DNA of 64,000 bases from assembly GCF_001753205.1 (NCBI RefSeq), contig NZ_CP017560.1, forward strand, positions 2,976,001 to 3,040,000, read 5' to 3'. The notes beneath the pieces were generated by a model. It did not search any database. It had not been told where the DNA came from and was given only the letters and a program-made list of their open reading frames with translations. Both the position numbers and the translations under genes were made by a program. Positions 49,804-58,816 of this stretch are shown here, in pieces. The DNA comes from Sporosarcina ureilytica. GTDB taxonomy: Bacteria > Bacillota > Bacilli > Bacillales_A > Planococcaceae. Numbering within the stretch: position 1 is the first letter of the stretch; every line of letters starts with the position of its first letter.

Positions 49804-50886
49804 TCATACCCTCAATGCTTTTGGAATATAGGCGCAATATGGATCGCTTTCAAGGTAGTCCCCCGTCACCGCATAAGCACGTGATCTGGAACCGCCACAT
49901 ATATTTTTAAATTCACAAACACCGCATTTCCCTTTCAGTTTGGACTTGTCACGTAAGTCCTTCATAACAGGAGAACTTTGGTAAATATCTGCAAGCGATT
50001 GTTCACGTATATTTCCACACGCGATTGGTAAAAATCCACTTGGATAAACCGCACCTGTATGGCTAATAAAAACAAACCCATCACCATCATTCACTGGCTG
50101 TGGTGCACGACCTAGGATATCAGGACGCTTCAATATTTCTTCCTCACCTAATCGTTTTCTTTCTTGCAAATAAACTCTTCGATAATGAGGCGCTTCGGTC
50201 GTTTTCACACCATAAGGCATTTTTTGTTGAATCTGATAAAGCCATTTCATGATTTCTTCATGTTCCTCTGCACTCACCATGTCCTTTTGCATCCCTCTAC
50301 CTGTTGGGACAAGGAAGAATGTGCTCCATAAAACCGCACCCATTTCTTTCACTTTTTCAGCAATCGCTTCAAGATCATGAAGATTATATTTGGAGATCGT
50401 TGTGTTCACTTGAATCGGAATGCCAGCTTCTTTCAAATATTCGATGCCTTTCATCGTGCGATCAAAAGACCCTCTTGTGCCGCGGAAATGGTCATGAATT
50501 TCTGCACAAGAACCATCCAAACTGAATGCCCAGCGTGACAATCCAACTGCTTTCGCTTTTAGAATTGCGTTACGCGTAACCTTTGGCGTAGCACTTGGCG
50601 TCATCGAGACAGGAAGACCTTTCTCTTCAATCGAATACTTGGCAAGCTTAAACAAATCCGGACGCATTAAAGGATCCCCACCCGTAAAGACAAAAAGAGG
50701 GTTATCCATTTCCGCAATTTGATCAATTAGATGCTTGCCTTCTTCAAAAGATAGTTGATACGGATCGGCTTCATATTGCGCCTCTGCTCGACAATGCAAA
50801 CATTTCAACGCACACGCGCGGGTTACTTCCCAGATCACAATAAATGGATGCACATTAAAATCTCTTTCCTTATTCAAATTAAACAT
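49804..50886 (-). CDS. Radical SAM/SPASM protein (TIGR04053-like, heme-associated)
   Basis: A 360-residue radical SAM enzyme. The cluster motif CALKCLHC gives Cys25, Cys29 and Cys32; FTGGDPLMR is the SAM-binding GGE-like motif. The C-terminal SPASM-type domain carries CGNI and CGVCEFKNICGGSRSRAYAVTGDYLESDPYC, ligands for additional Fe-S clusters. The N-terminal FNVHPFIVIWEVTRAC resembles AhbD/NirJ-type heme-modifying enzymes and the family found next to HemY in bacilli. Together with the adjacent HemY it may modify a porphyrin or heme or a peptide; the reaction is unproven. AAAGGAG precedes the ATG; it is the first gene of the two-gene operon. Confidence 0.88.
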   Translation of the reverse strand: MFNLNKERDFNVHPFIVIWEVTRACALKCLHCRAEAQYEADPYQLSFEEGKHLIDQIAEMDNPLFVFTGGDPLMRPDLFKLAKYSIEEKGLPVSMTPSATPKVTRNAILKAKAVGLSRWAFSLDGSCAEIHDHFRGTRGSFDRTMKGIEYLKEAGIPIQVNTTISKYNLHDLEAIAEKVKEMGAVLWSTFFLVPTGRGMQKDMVSAEEHEEIMKWLYQIQQKMPYGVKTTEAPHYRRVYLQERKRLGEEEILKRPDILGRAPQPVNDGDGFVFISHTGAVYPSGFLPIACGNIREQSLADIYQSSPVMKDLRDKSKLKGKCGVCEFKNICGGSRSRAYAVTGDYLESDPYCAYIPKALRV

Positions 50887-51077
50887 GGTTTACACTCCTT
50901 TAATTTTGCGACAGCAGTAATAACAAATCGTTTAATTAAGAATAAAGAACTTTCAATTTTCCCTATGTGATGTAAATCACAATATCCGAATAACATTGTG
51001 TCGAAAATACGAATTTTCTCTCAAATATGGCTATGCTCGTTTCAATGATGACAATTCATTGTTGAAAGTAAGATTAT

Positions 51078-51159
51078 GGTGCCAGTCACTCATACATTCA
51101 TGTTTATTTAAACAAACGTGTTTATTTAAAATTTCTTGTTTGTTTGAGTGACTGGTACC
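51078..51159. repeat. Interspersed palindromic element, copy 1 (82 bp)
   Basis: Ends GGTGCCAGTCACTCA and TGAGTGACTGGTACC are inverted copies. The middle holds three imperfect 18-base repeats of the CATGTTTATTTAAACAAA type. Three related copies occur at 53583, 58170 and 58817, all intergenic. It lies downstream of the LLM monooxygenase gene, opposite its terminator. Confidence 0.88.
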
Positions 51160-51165
51160 TAAACG

Positions 51166-51212
51166 ACAAAAAAAAGAAGACAACCCATCGCAAAATAGGT
51201 TGTCTTCTTTCT
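51166..51212 (-). terminator. Terminator of the flavin monooxygenase gene
   Basis: AAAGAAGACAACC (51173-51185) pairs perfectly with GGTTGTCTTCTTT (51198-51210); on the minus strand eight T residues follow. It lies about 46 bases beyond the stop codon of 51258-52631. Confidence 0.85.
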
Positions 51213-51257
51213 ATTATTTGCGAGTCAATAAGCAGATGGTTGACACACGCTTTTTTA

Positions 51258-52631
51258 TTAAACTAAAACAGGCTGCTTTCTATATTGATTCACCGTATGA
51301 TGTTCTGGTAAGCGGTCATTGCCGAATAGTTTCTTTCGGAAGGTGCCCTCTTCGTATTCTTTCTGTACGAGGCCACGTTCTTGTAAAACGGGTACGACAT
51401 GGTCGACAAATTCCTCGAACGTTCCCGGAGAAATAACATAGGAAATGTTAAAGCCATCAATTCCGAGATCGACCAATGCTTCCATCGCATCGGCTATGCT
51501 TTCTGGCGTTCCTACTTCAACATGACCTAATCCGCCAATGCCCACAAATTCCGCTGCCTCGCGAACCGTCCATTCTTTGCTCGGGTCTGCTTTTGTAAAG
51601 TTTTCTACAACAGATTGAATGGCCTCGCTTTTCACGTATTCAAGTTTATCGTCAGGGTCATACCCGGAAAAGTCGATTCCCGTCCACCCGCCGAATAGTG
51701 CCAAGGCACCTTCATAACTAATATGTTTTTTATATTCTTCAAACTTTTGATTTGCTGCTTCTTGTGTCTCACCAATAATTGGCGTGAAGGAAGCAATAAT
51801 TTTGATATCTTCAGGATTTCGTCCCGCTGCCTCCGCTTCTTGTCGCAAGGATTGAATTGTTTGCTTTGTCGTTTGTGGCGTTGGGGTACTAATAAATACA
51901 AGCTCTGCATGTTTCGCCGCAAATTTCTGTCCTGTGCTGGAAGCGCCGGCTTGGAAAATGACGGGTGTTCGTTGTGGAGAAGGTTCACTTAAATGTGCAC
52001 CCGGCACTTTGAAATACTTTCCTTCGTGCTGGATATCATGAACCTTTTCCGGATCGGCATAGATGCCCTTTTCTTTATCGACCACAACGGCGTCTTCTTC
52101 CCAACTGCCTTCCCATAGTTTATAAACGACTTCCATATATTCATCCGCAACTGCATACCGCTCTGAATGACCGATTTGATTTTCTTTCCCGATATTTTTG
52201 GAAGCACTTTTCAAATAAGATGTGACGACATTCCAACCAATCCGACCTTTCGTTAAATGGTCCAACGTCGACATGCGTCTTGCAAAAATGTAGGGATGTT
52301 CATGGCTTGTCGAGGCGGTTAATCCAAAACCTAAATGCTTCGTTGCTTGCGCCATAATCGGAACGACAAACGCTGGATCATTTAGCGGTGCTTGAACGCC
52401 GTGCCGAATCGCTGCATCACGCGATCCTTCATATACGTCATACACCCCTAATACATCCGCTATAAAAATCGCATCAAAGCGACCTCTTTCCAATACCTGT
52501 GCCACATGCGTCCAATACTCCGCATCTTTATAAGTCGAAGCTTGATCATCGGGATGTGTCCATAATCCCGCGGAATAATGTCCTGCACAATTCATGTCAA
52601 ACGCGTTTAAATAGATTCTCTTTTTTGTCAT
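51258..52631 (-). CDS. LLM-class flavin-dependent monooxygenase (NtaA/SnaA/DszA family)
   Basis: A 457-residue FMNH2-dependent monooxygenase of the luciferase-like family. KKRIYLNAFDMNCAGHYSAGLWTHPDDQ at the N-terminus, RGRFDAIFIADVLGVYD, GLTASTSHEHPYIFARRMSTLDHLTKGRIGWNVVTSY and VIFQAGASSTGQKFAAKHAELVF are typical of the NtaA/SnaA/DszA branch. It uses reduced flavin from a separate reductase, not encoded here, to oxidise C-S or C-N bonds in sulfones, sulfonates or chelators. A SAM riboswitch in its leader ties it to sulfur starvation, so release of sulfur from an organic compound is the best inference. AGGAG lies ten bases before the ATG. It is monocistronic. Confidence 0.92.
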   Translation of the reverse strand: MTKKRIYLNAFDMNCAGHYSAGLWTHPDDQASTYKDAEYWTHVAQVLERGRFDAIFIADVLGVYDVYEGSRDAAIRHGVQAPLNDPAFVVPIMAQATKHLGFGLTASTSHEHPYIFARRMSTLDHLTKGRIGWNVVTSYLKSASKNIGKENQIGHSERYAVADEYMEVVYKLWEGSWEEDAVVVDKEKGIYADPEKVHDIQHEGKYFKVPGAHLSEPSPQRTPVIFQAGASSTGQKFAAKHAELVFISTPTPQTTKQTIQSLRQEAEAAGRNPEDIKIIASFTPIIGETQEAANQKFEEYKKHISYEGALALFGGWTGIDFSGYDPDDKLEYVKSEAIQSVVENFTKADPSKEWTVREAAEFVGIGGLGHVEVGTPESIADAMEALVDLGIDGFNISYVISPGTFEEFVDHVVPVLQERGLVQKEYEEGTFRKKLFGNDRLPEHHTVNQYRKQPVLV

Positions 52632-52731
52632 GTGAATGAACTCCTATCATTATATTTATTAAATCGAATAAAACCAATACACAAACTAGGTTTAATGGTT
52701 TGTAACGACTCATTGTCATACCGAACCATAC

Positions 52732-52762
52732 AAAAAAACCTCTTCAACAAAGGAAGAGGTTT
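52732..52762 (-). terminator. Riboswitch-controlled intrinsic terminator
   Basis: Perfect 10-base stem AAACCTCTTC / GAAGAGGTTT with a short loop and seven T residues on the minus strand; the OFF-state structure of the SAM riboswitch. Confidence 0.9.
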
Positions 52763-52899
52763 ATCTATCATACACTCTTCCTCATCTCTCAAATGTTAAA
52801 CATTTGCTGGAATTAGCACCTTTTCGCATTTGTTTATTACAAATAGGATGGTTGCCGCAGGATCGTAGGACCAGTTCCTCCCCTGACTCTTGATAAGGA
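52732..52899 (-). ncRNA. SAM-I (S-box) riboswitch with terminator
   Basis: Read on the minus strand from 52899: CTTATCAAGAGTCAGGGGAG, ACTGGTCCTACGATCCTGCG, GCAACC, then AAGGTGCTAATTCCAGCA and a closing GAGAGATGAGG. These are the conserved strands of the S-box aptamer: P1/J1-2, the P2 kink-turn region, GCAACC of P3 and GGTGCTAATTCC of P4. The aptamer covers about 52790-52899. An expression-platform hairpin (AAACCTCTTC/GAAGAGGTTT, 52736-52762) ending in TTTTTTT follows. SAM binding should end transcription before the monooxygenase start at 52631. Confidence 0.93.
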
Positions 52900-52974
52900 A
52901 TAATATTAAGTTTATTTGGAATATTTTCATCTTACATAACTTCTAGTCATCTGTCAAGGACGATTATGTACAAA

Positions 52975-53445
52975 TTACAGTCCCCATTCCTTTCTATTTT
53001 CTATATTTCTGAACATGTCTATCATCGTATGAAGCCGGAGTTTTTGCTGTACTAACGTGTATTTGGAAACGTTGAGGCTAATGGTCATTCCACCCTCAAA
53101 TGTAACGGATGTCACATCTTTCTCGATGATTTCGATGTGAAAATGGTGATTAAATATCCATACATTATCAAAGCTTTTGTATGAATGCGTTGGAAAAGCG
53201 CCGATTGTATAGGGTGCAATTAGTATTGGCGTCTTGTTCGGATAATTCAAGTAAGCGCTTGCTGCTTGCCGGCGTCCTTCCATTGTAGATGCATAACGCA
53301 TACAAAATTTGTCGAGCAACGTATTTGGCGCATACTCTGAATACAATATGTCATCCACGGTATAGATTTTCGACTTGCAACCATTCTTAAAATAATGTTC
53401 AATTGCCAACACACCATCAACCTTAAAAGCTTTCGATTTGACCAT
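52975..53445 (-). CDS. comK: Competence transcription factor ComK-like protein
   Basis: A 156-residue protein that aligns by eye with ComK: CKSKIYTVDDILYSEYAPNTLLDKFCMRYASTMEGRRQAA corresponds to the conserved CSKI...LQIVDRSCRFFGSSYAGRKAG part, then KTPILIAPYTIGAFPTHSYKSFDNVWIFNHHF and VTSVTFEGGMTISLNVSKYTLVQQKLR. ComK activates the DNA-uptake genes. B. subtilis ComK is 192 residues, so this protein is shorter at the C-terminus, as in many Planococcaceae. ATG 53445 follows GGAGG by seven bases; a longer reading to 53466 has no support. No competence operon is near. Confidence 0.87.
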   Translation of the reverse strand: MVKSKAFKVDGVLAIEHYFKNGCKSKIYTVDDILYSEYAPNTLLDKFCMRYASTMEGRRQAASAYLNYPNKTPILIAPYTIGAFPTHSYKSFDNVWIFNHHFHIEIIEKDVTSVTFEGGMTISLNVSKYTLVQQKLRLHTMIDMFRNIENRKEWGL

Positions 53446-53582
53446 TCCATTTCCTCCCTTATCCACCAGCCTATTTATATCTAATTACCTATACCGTTTA
53501 ATATGTCTATTAAATCAGTAAAATGTAATTATTACCACTATTATAATATATTCTGACTAGAAAGGGAAGATTTATTAATGCT

Positions 53583-53672
53583 GGTGCCAGTCACTCATAC
53601 ATTCATGTTTATTGAAACAAACGTGTTTATTTAAACTTTCATGTTTGTTTGAGTGCCAGTGGTCGCCCCCCT
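53583..53672. repeat. Interspersed palindromic element, copy 2 (variant right end)
   Basis: The left end GGTGCCAGTCACTCA is as in copy 1, and the middle repeats are conserved. The right end departs from the complement and reads GAGTGCCAGTGGTCGCCCCC. The same kind of right end (GTGGNCGCCCCCCT) is found in copy 4 at 58817, so two sub-types of the element exist. Confidence 0.85.
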
Positions 53673-53714
53673 ATTTGTAATTCCTGCGAATTTTAAAGTC
53701 GTTGAAAGATATCA

Positions 53715-54131
53715 CTAGAAAAAACGATAGATAGAACTTAAAAAGATGACTGGCAGTAGCCCTTTGATTAAAAACTCAATAAGCAACGGCTTCTGTTCTT
53801 CGTTCATTTGAACACGTACCATTCCTGCCCCTTTTGTAACATTCGTGTCGTACAGCACGATTTGCGATGCATGTTTATGGCAATGAGGGCAAGTAAACCG
53901 ATAAGCTGTGCTTTGACTTCTAGGCGTCCTTTTTTCAACACGGGGCGCCCAACGTAATTTCTTAGCTTCAGGTCCTGTTATCGTATGTATTTCCTCACAT
54001 TTGCTACACTGAAGCCGATGTACGGCGTTTTCATCATATATTTGTCGGGTCATACTCCTAAACATACGAATTGCATGATGAAAAAAGTTAAATGCAACAA
54101 TTAGCATGAGCATTTGACCGATTATTTGCAT
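53715..54131 (-). CDS. Hypothetical membrane protein with zinc-ribbon motif
   Basis: A 138-residue protein with a hydrophobic helix at each end (residues about 3-18, and 118-137, LIEFLIKGLLPVIFLSSIYRFF). Between them two Cys pairs (CSKCEEIH and CPHCHKHA), 40 residues apart, form a likely zinc ribbon on the cytoplasmic side. The RWAPRVEKRTPRSQS linker is basic. I do not recognise the family. GGAGAGGTG precedes the ATG and it lies alone downstream of the Vpr-like protease gene, with a terminator between. Confidence 0.7.
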   Translation of the reverse strand: MQIIGQMLMLIVAFNFFHHAIRMFRSMTRQIYDENAVHRLQCSKCEEIHTITGPEAKKLRWAPRVEKRTPRSQSTAYRFTCPHCHKHASQIVLYDTNVTKGAGMVRVQMNEEQKPLLIEFLIKGLLPVIFLSSIYRFF

Positions 54132-54244
54132 GCCATCACCTCTCCATTTACTTATTTAACCATATCAAGGTTGAGGAATATTATACCATCGTTTCTCAAG
54201 TAGGATCCTATGCAAACCACAATCATAACCATTTATATCCTCGA

Positions 54245-54296
54245 AAAAACAAAGGCCAATCAATGATTAAATTGATTGGCCTTCCGTTTTTTTATG
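54245..54296 (-). terminator. Terminator of the Vpr-like protease gene
   Basis: Perfect 12-base stem AAGGCCAATCAA / TTGATTGGCCTT (54251-54282) with an eight-base loop; T runs on both sides (TTTGTTTTTT on the minus strand). Confidence 0.88.
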
Positions 54297-54326
54297 CAAT
54301 TGAAGCGTATTGCGCACGTAGCATTT

Positions 54327-57300
54327 TTAATCTACTGCAACAAATACACCCGGTCCATCCGCTTTGAATGTCGCAACGCCATCTTTGTATTTCAATTTGT
54401 ACGTGCGATTATTCGCTAAGTCTAGGACAGTCAGTTTATTTGTTTTCCCAACGTTTGAAACGTCAACTGGGATTGTCACCTCAATATTTTCTTTGCCGAT
54501 GTTGATAACTGAACCTTCACCCGCGATAAAGTTAAATGCGTAAACATCGGAAATTGCCCTTTCTTCAGTCGCATCTTCTTTTGTAAGTGCAATTGTTAAT
54601 GTACCATCTGTTCCTTTTGATAGTTTCTCAATCACATTTCTAGCAAGGTCGAATGAGAATCCATCGCTGCTCTCAATAACTAAATCAGCTTTTGATTTCA
54701 CAATCGTATCGACAATTGCTTCGTCGATTTCGATGTTCAGTCCATCGTCATATGCTGGAACTTCGATTATGATTTGTTTTGATTTATTGCCAATTTGTTC
54801 TGCAATTTCGTCCGGAGATACAACGTATTCAACATCTTCCGGCTCTGGATCAACAATGACTTCCTCTTCGTATGCAACGACAAAGCTAGCTTCAGCACTA
54901 TTGCCTGCTGCGTCATTAACGAAGATTGTCACTATATTTTCACCGTCAACAAGACCAGTTACATCGAATGCGAATGAACCATCTTGTGAAAGATTCACAG
55001 GTCCGCTTGAGATCACCTTACCTTCCGTATCTTTCGCTTCAAATGTTGTCGTAAGTTTCGTATTGACATCATAGCCAAATCCATCGCGTGAGTAATTGAT
55101 ATAGTTGTCAATGACTGTTCCTGTAAATGCGTAAGTTGATTCTTCCGCAACATGTGCTTCAGCTGATTCAATCTTAGATTGGGTACTCTTTACAAAGAGC
55201 GGTCCATCCCAATCAAAAATAATGTCATCTCCATGCTCGTCAATATTTAGCCCAGTAAAGTCTACTGTGTATGCACCGTCTGGAATCGTCTCCAAACCAG
55301 TACCTCCCCAAGGCGCATATTGACCATCAATATCCAAGTAATAACTACCAGCAGCTAAGAAATCGCCAGCATGTAGATACCCGATATACCCATCGCCATA
55401 GTAACCGCCGAATGGATCAAAGAAATCCCATAGCTCAATGTAATTGAATAAAACATTATTGTGCAAATCGAATGATAATCGAACTGGGTCTCCTTTGCTA
55501 TCTGCATGGAAGGATACGTCGTAACCCGAAAGTTCGAAGTTTTCGATGCCAGATTTCGCTTCCGCGACCGGTGAAAAGTCAGCTGCAAACGGCAATGATA
55601 AATTCGTTTCGCCGTCAGTAATGTGAATATATCCCAGAAGTTCACTTCCTGCTGGTGCATCCGATTTCGGTGCTTCAAGTGTTACGTTTAATAACTGTTC
55701 GCCATTAAGCGTAAATGTTGATTGATCAACCGTAACTTTCGCATCGCCAAATGCTTTCGTTACTTCTACTGAAACATCGTAATCACTCGCGTTAGCCGAA
55801 AGATTTTTCACATGAATTTGTTTCGTTACTGATACATCACCATTCGCGACTTGAGGAAGATGTCCAAATGTGACCGTTCCTTTTGTGTTGTCAACTTCTT
55901 CACCGTCAGATACGACTGTATCTAGCGCATAAGCGAGCGCATTCGGGAATACTGCCTCAAATGGCTGAACTCTTCCAGGTCCTTGCGCGAATACATCATA
56001 TTTATCAGTATCTAATACCTTTGCCGTATTGGATAGCGCGACTTTTACGTCAAATGCATTCCAGTCTGGATTTGCGTTCATAATAAGCGCTGCAACCCCT
56101 GCAACATGTGGTGTTGCCATTGATGTTCCTGTCTTACGCGTAAAGGCTTTCGCGTAATCTGCTTCTGGGTTTTCTTTTCCGTACATTGGAATCGTTGACA
56201 TAATGTTTGTCCCCGGTGCAGATACGTCAGGTTTAATATCAAAATGTGGCGTTGTTGGACCACGTGAACTTGAATTATTTACTTCATCGCCCGTCGTATA
56301 CGCGACGTTGAAGTCTGAAAATGTTACTGTTCCTTTGTTTGATGCAAGTGCTGCACGTAATGCATCCCCTTCTGTTTGAGACATATCGAAGGATGGAATA
56401 AATTCGAAATCATCCCCAAGGAAAACATTAGATGGTCCAGGTGCGCCCGTACCTCCGCCGAAGTTGTGAATAAATGTTGCCACTGCGCCCGCATCTTTTG
56501 CTGCAGCAATCTTATCGACAAATGGAATTTCTCCACGGGAAATAAGTGCCACTTTTCCATCTACGTCAAGCCCCTCAAAATCAGAAGGTTGTCCAACTCC
56601 TGGAACTGCAACGACCTCATATTCTCCCGCAAGTTGTTTTTCGAGCTCAACACCGTACGTTGTTCCCATTAGGCTAATGTTGGATGTGTTTGAATAATCG
56701 CCTGCTGCAACAGATACATTTGCATCGTACATTGCTTCAGGATTTGTCGTGTTTCCAACAGCAATTCCAAGTGCCGCCGCTGCTGGCGTTCCAATTGTAC
56801 CGCGGTTCGGACCAGAGTTTCCTGTTGCTGAAACTGCTACAGTTCCTGCTAGCATCGCGTTGTTAATCGCAATTGTATCCGCAGTCGTAGAAGAGTTATT
56901 TCCGCCGCCTAAAGATAAGTTAATGACGTCCATTCCATCTTCTACAGCTTTGTTAATCCCTGCGATAACACCCGCATTCGAACCACTGCCGTATGCACCA
57001 AGTACACGGTATGCATACAATTCTACTGCAGGCGCTAGTCCCGAAATGCCGTATTCATTGTTCCCAAGCGCCGCAATCGTACCCGCTACGTGCGTTCCGT
57101 GAGAGGTGTAAAACGAGCTTCCATTTGCGTTAAATTCAGGTCTATCATTTGGACGCTCAGATGGCGTTGTTTCATAAGGATCGTCATCAGCACGTGGTTT
57201 TGCATAACCCGTATCATGTGGAATAAAGTTCCATCCACCTTTATAGATGCCATCGAATTCAGGGTGATGATAGTCGATTCCTGTATCGAGGACCCCTACT

Positions 57301-57944
57301 TTAATACCTTGTCCTTTAAAGCCTTTGTTCCAAATTTTTTCAATTCCTAAGAATGATTGACTTGTATCCATTGCTGGACTCACTTGTCCATTTTCATTTA
57401 CAGAAGTGTCTTCGAAAGCATGAACTTCCACAACCGGCTCGACAAGTTTTACTCCTTTAATGTCTAACAGTTTCTTAAGGTCATCTGCTTTGACTGTTGC
57501 GGAAAAACCATTTAGAACCGTTTCAAAGGTATACCCCTCTTTAACAAGCAGTTTCTTTAATTTCATTTCTTGCTTAACTTGCTTTTGTTGTGCATTTACT
57601 TTTTGTTGCGCTTTTGCACGTTCAGATGCGGTAAAAGGAAGATCCTTCACTTTCTTTTTCCCTTCCGATAAAGCAACTGATTCCTCTGATAGTTGGATGA
57701 TGACTTCTACATCATGCTGCCCCTTTTCCTTTTCTAAATCACGATGTAGTGTAGGCTTTTGTTGCAGCAATTGATCCTGCTCAAAAATTGCCTGTTTCAT
57801 CTGCATAATACTTTCATTCGGTACAGAAGACTTTTTCAGTGTAGTCTCTGTTTTTGCCGAAGCAAATCCTGGCGTTAGAAGCGTAAACACCATGAAGAAA
57901 GCTAGTAAACTACTAAAGAACCTAATCGATTTTTCTTTCCCCAA
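54327..57944 (-). CDS. vpr: Secreted subtilisin-like serine protease, Vpr type, multidomain
   Basis: About 1205 residues. Domains in order (numbered from ATG 57950): signal peptide to ASA (1-32), inhibitor I9 propeptide (about 80-178), S8 catalytic domain with Asp222 (GVLDTGIDYHHP), His284 (TSHGTHVAG) and Ser610 (TGTSMATPH), interrupted by a PA insert (about 440-550, GKVALISRGEIPFVDKI). Fn3-like and Ig-like beta domains follow (about 680-1060) and a C-terminal domain of about 120 residues (YVVSPDEIAEQIGN...). The layout is that of Bacillus Vpr, with extra C-terminal domains that may bind the cell wall. No LPxTG sorting motif is seen. GGGAGGA abuts ATG 57950, so the TTG at 57944 is the likelier start. 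It degrades extracellular proteins. Confidence 0.92.
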   Translation of the reverse strand: MGKEKSIRFFSSLLAFFMVFTLLTPGFASAKTETTLKKSSVPNESIMQMKQAIFEQDQLLQQKPTLHRDLEKEKGQHDVEVIIQLSEESVALSEGKKKVKDLPFTASERAKAQQKVNAQQKQVKQEMKLKKLLVKEGYTFETVLNGFSATVKADDLKKLLDIKGVKLVEPVVEVHAFEDTSVNENGQVSPAMDTSQSFLGIEKIWNKGFKGQGIKVGVLDTGIDYHHPEFDGIYKGGWNFIPHDTGYAKPRADDDPYETTPSERPNDRPEFNANGSSFYTSHGTHVAGTIAALGNNEYGISGLAPAVELYAYRVLGAYGSGSNAGVIAGINKAVEDGMDVINLSLGGGNNSSTTADTIAINNAMLAGTVAVSATGNSGPNRGTIGTPAAAALGIAVGNTTNPEAMYDANVSVAAGDYSNTSNISLMGTTYGVELEKQLAGEYEVVAVPGVGQPSDFEGLDVDGKVALISRGEIPFVDKIAAAKDAGAVATFIHNFGGGTGAPGPSNVFLGDDFEFIPSFDMSQTEGDALRAALASNKGTVTFSDFNVAYTTGDEVNNSSSRGPTTPHFDIKPDVSAPGTNIMSTIPMYGKENPEADYAKAFTRKTGTSMATPHVAGVAALIMNANPDWNAFDVKVALSNTAKVLDTDKYDVFAQGPGRVQPFEAVFPNALAYALDTVVSDGEEVDNTKGTVTFGHLPQVANGDVSVTKQIHVKNLSANASDYDVSVEVTKAFGDAKVTVDQSTFTLNGEQLLNVTLEAPKSDAPAGSELLGYIHITDGETNLSLPFAADFSPVAEAKSGIENFELSGYDVSFHADSKGDPVRLSFDLHNNVLFNYIELWDFFDPFGGYYGDGYIGYLHAGDFLAAGSYYLDIDGQYAPWGGTGLETIPDGAYTVDFTGLNIDEHGDDIIFDWDGPLFVKSTQSKIESAEAHVAEESTYAFTGTVIDNYINYSRDGFGYDVNTKLTTTFEAKDTEGKVISSGPVNLSQDGSFAFDVTGLVDGENIVTIFVNDAAGNSAEASFVVAYEEEVIVDPEPEDVEYVVSPDEIAEQIGNKSKQIIIEVPAYDDGLNIEIDEAIVDTIVKSKADLVIESSDGFSFDLARNVIEKLSKGTDGTLTIALTKEDATEERAISDVYAFNFIAGEGSVINIGKENIEVTIPVDVSNVGKTNKLTVLDLANNRTYKLKYKDGVATFKADGPGVFVAVD

Positions 57945-58169
57945 TTCCATTCCTCCCTAAGTTAGTAGTTGTCCGAATTGCTAGACAACAACAACTTACC
58001 ACAAGTTGAATAGCGGAGAATGTTGGATTTTGTCACTAATCGAAAATCGTGCCAAAGTATGAGTACGTTTTATGGTTCATTAGACATTTAATTCCGTTAT
58101 ATTCGGACTATTTAGAATGTTAATAGGTTGTGGGGACTAGATTTAGGTATCCGTATAAAATTCGATAAC

Positions 58170-58251
58170 AGTGCCAGTCACTCAAACATTCATGTTTACT
58201 TAAACAAACGCGTTAATTCAAACTATCGTGTTAGTGTGAGTGACTGGCACC
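58170..58251. repeat. Interspersed palindromic element, copy 3 (82 bp)
   Basis: Left end AGTGCCAGTCACTCA and right end TGAGTGACTGGCACC are inverted copies; the same length as copy 1. The middle is more diverged (CGCGTTAATTCAAACTATCG). It lies in the promoter region between the protease and the divergent zinc-ribbon gene; the remaining roughly 280 gene-free bases show no other structure. Confidence 0.88.
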
Positions 58252-58308
58252 CAAATTAATATTCCTACTACCAAATACATAGATTAGTGACATCAAAGGG
58301 GGGTTACT

Positions 58309-58731
58309 ATGCATTGTACGAATTGCTCTGAAGCTATTTCAGATTTAGCCGAAGTCTGTCCGAAGTGTGGCGTAAGACAGAATACCGTAAAGAAATACTG
58401 CCACGGCTGCGGAGAACCTGTTAAAGAAATCCAAGAAATGTGTACGTCGTGCGGAGTAAGTATTAAGAAGACAAACAAGTCGTCTGGCACGGGAGAAGCT
58501 ATGCATCCAGCGATTCCAGCATTATTGTCATTCTTAATAGCAGGTTTAGGCCAACTTGTGAACGGACAAGTGGCAAAGGGGATTGTATGTTTTATCGGTT
58601 CTATTATTTTAGCTTTTATTACAATAGGTATTTCTGCAATTATCACAATGCCAATGTTGATCATTGATGCCTATTTAATTGCTAAAAAACGACAAGAGGG
58701 TAAGCAAGTAGGGGATTGGGAATTTTTCTAA
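58309..58731 (+). CDS. Double zinc-ribbon membrane protein
   Basis: A 140-residue protein. Two zinc ribbons are formed by CTNCSEAI...CPKCGVR (residues 3-23) and CHGCGEPV...CTSCGVS (31-50). A hydrophilic linker follows, then two hydrophobic helices (about 66-84 and 88-125) and a charged end (KKRQEGKQVGDWEFF). The PALLSFLIAGLGQLVNGQVAKGI segment is typical of TM2-like/zinc-ribbon membrane proteins of Firmicutes. The function is unknown; stress or protein-quality sensing has been suggested for relatives. AAAGGGGGG precedes the ATG, and a strong terminator follows. Confidence 0.85.
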   Translation: MHCTNCSEAISDLAEVCPKCGVRQNTVKKYCHGCGEPVKEIQEMCTSCGVSIKKTNKSSGTGEAMHPAIPALLSFLIAGLGQLVNGQVAKGIVCFIGSIILAFITIGISAIITMPMLIIDAYLIAKKRQEGKQVGDWEFF

Positions 58732-58762
58732 CGTTCTCCGTATAGTAAAATGACGTATTGTT

Positions 58763-58799
58763 AAATCCCTAAGCAAATTATTTTGCTTAGGGATTTTTT
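58763..58799 (+). terminator. Terminator after the zinc-ribbon membrane protein gene
   Basis: AAATCCCTAAGCAAA pairs with TTTGCTTAGGGATTT around TTATT, followed by TTTT. Very strong hairpin, 30 bases past the stop codon. Confidence 0.9.
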
Positions 58800-58816
58800 C
58801 ATTATAATGGTATAAT

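Noticed and set aside
57460..57774. Open frame of about 100 codons antisense to the Vpr-like protease
   Set aside because: Shadow of a strongly supported gene; no ribosome site, no family features.
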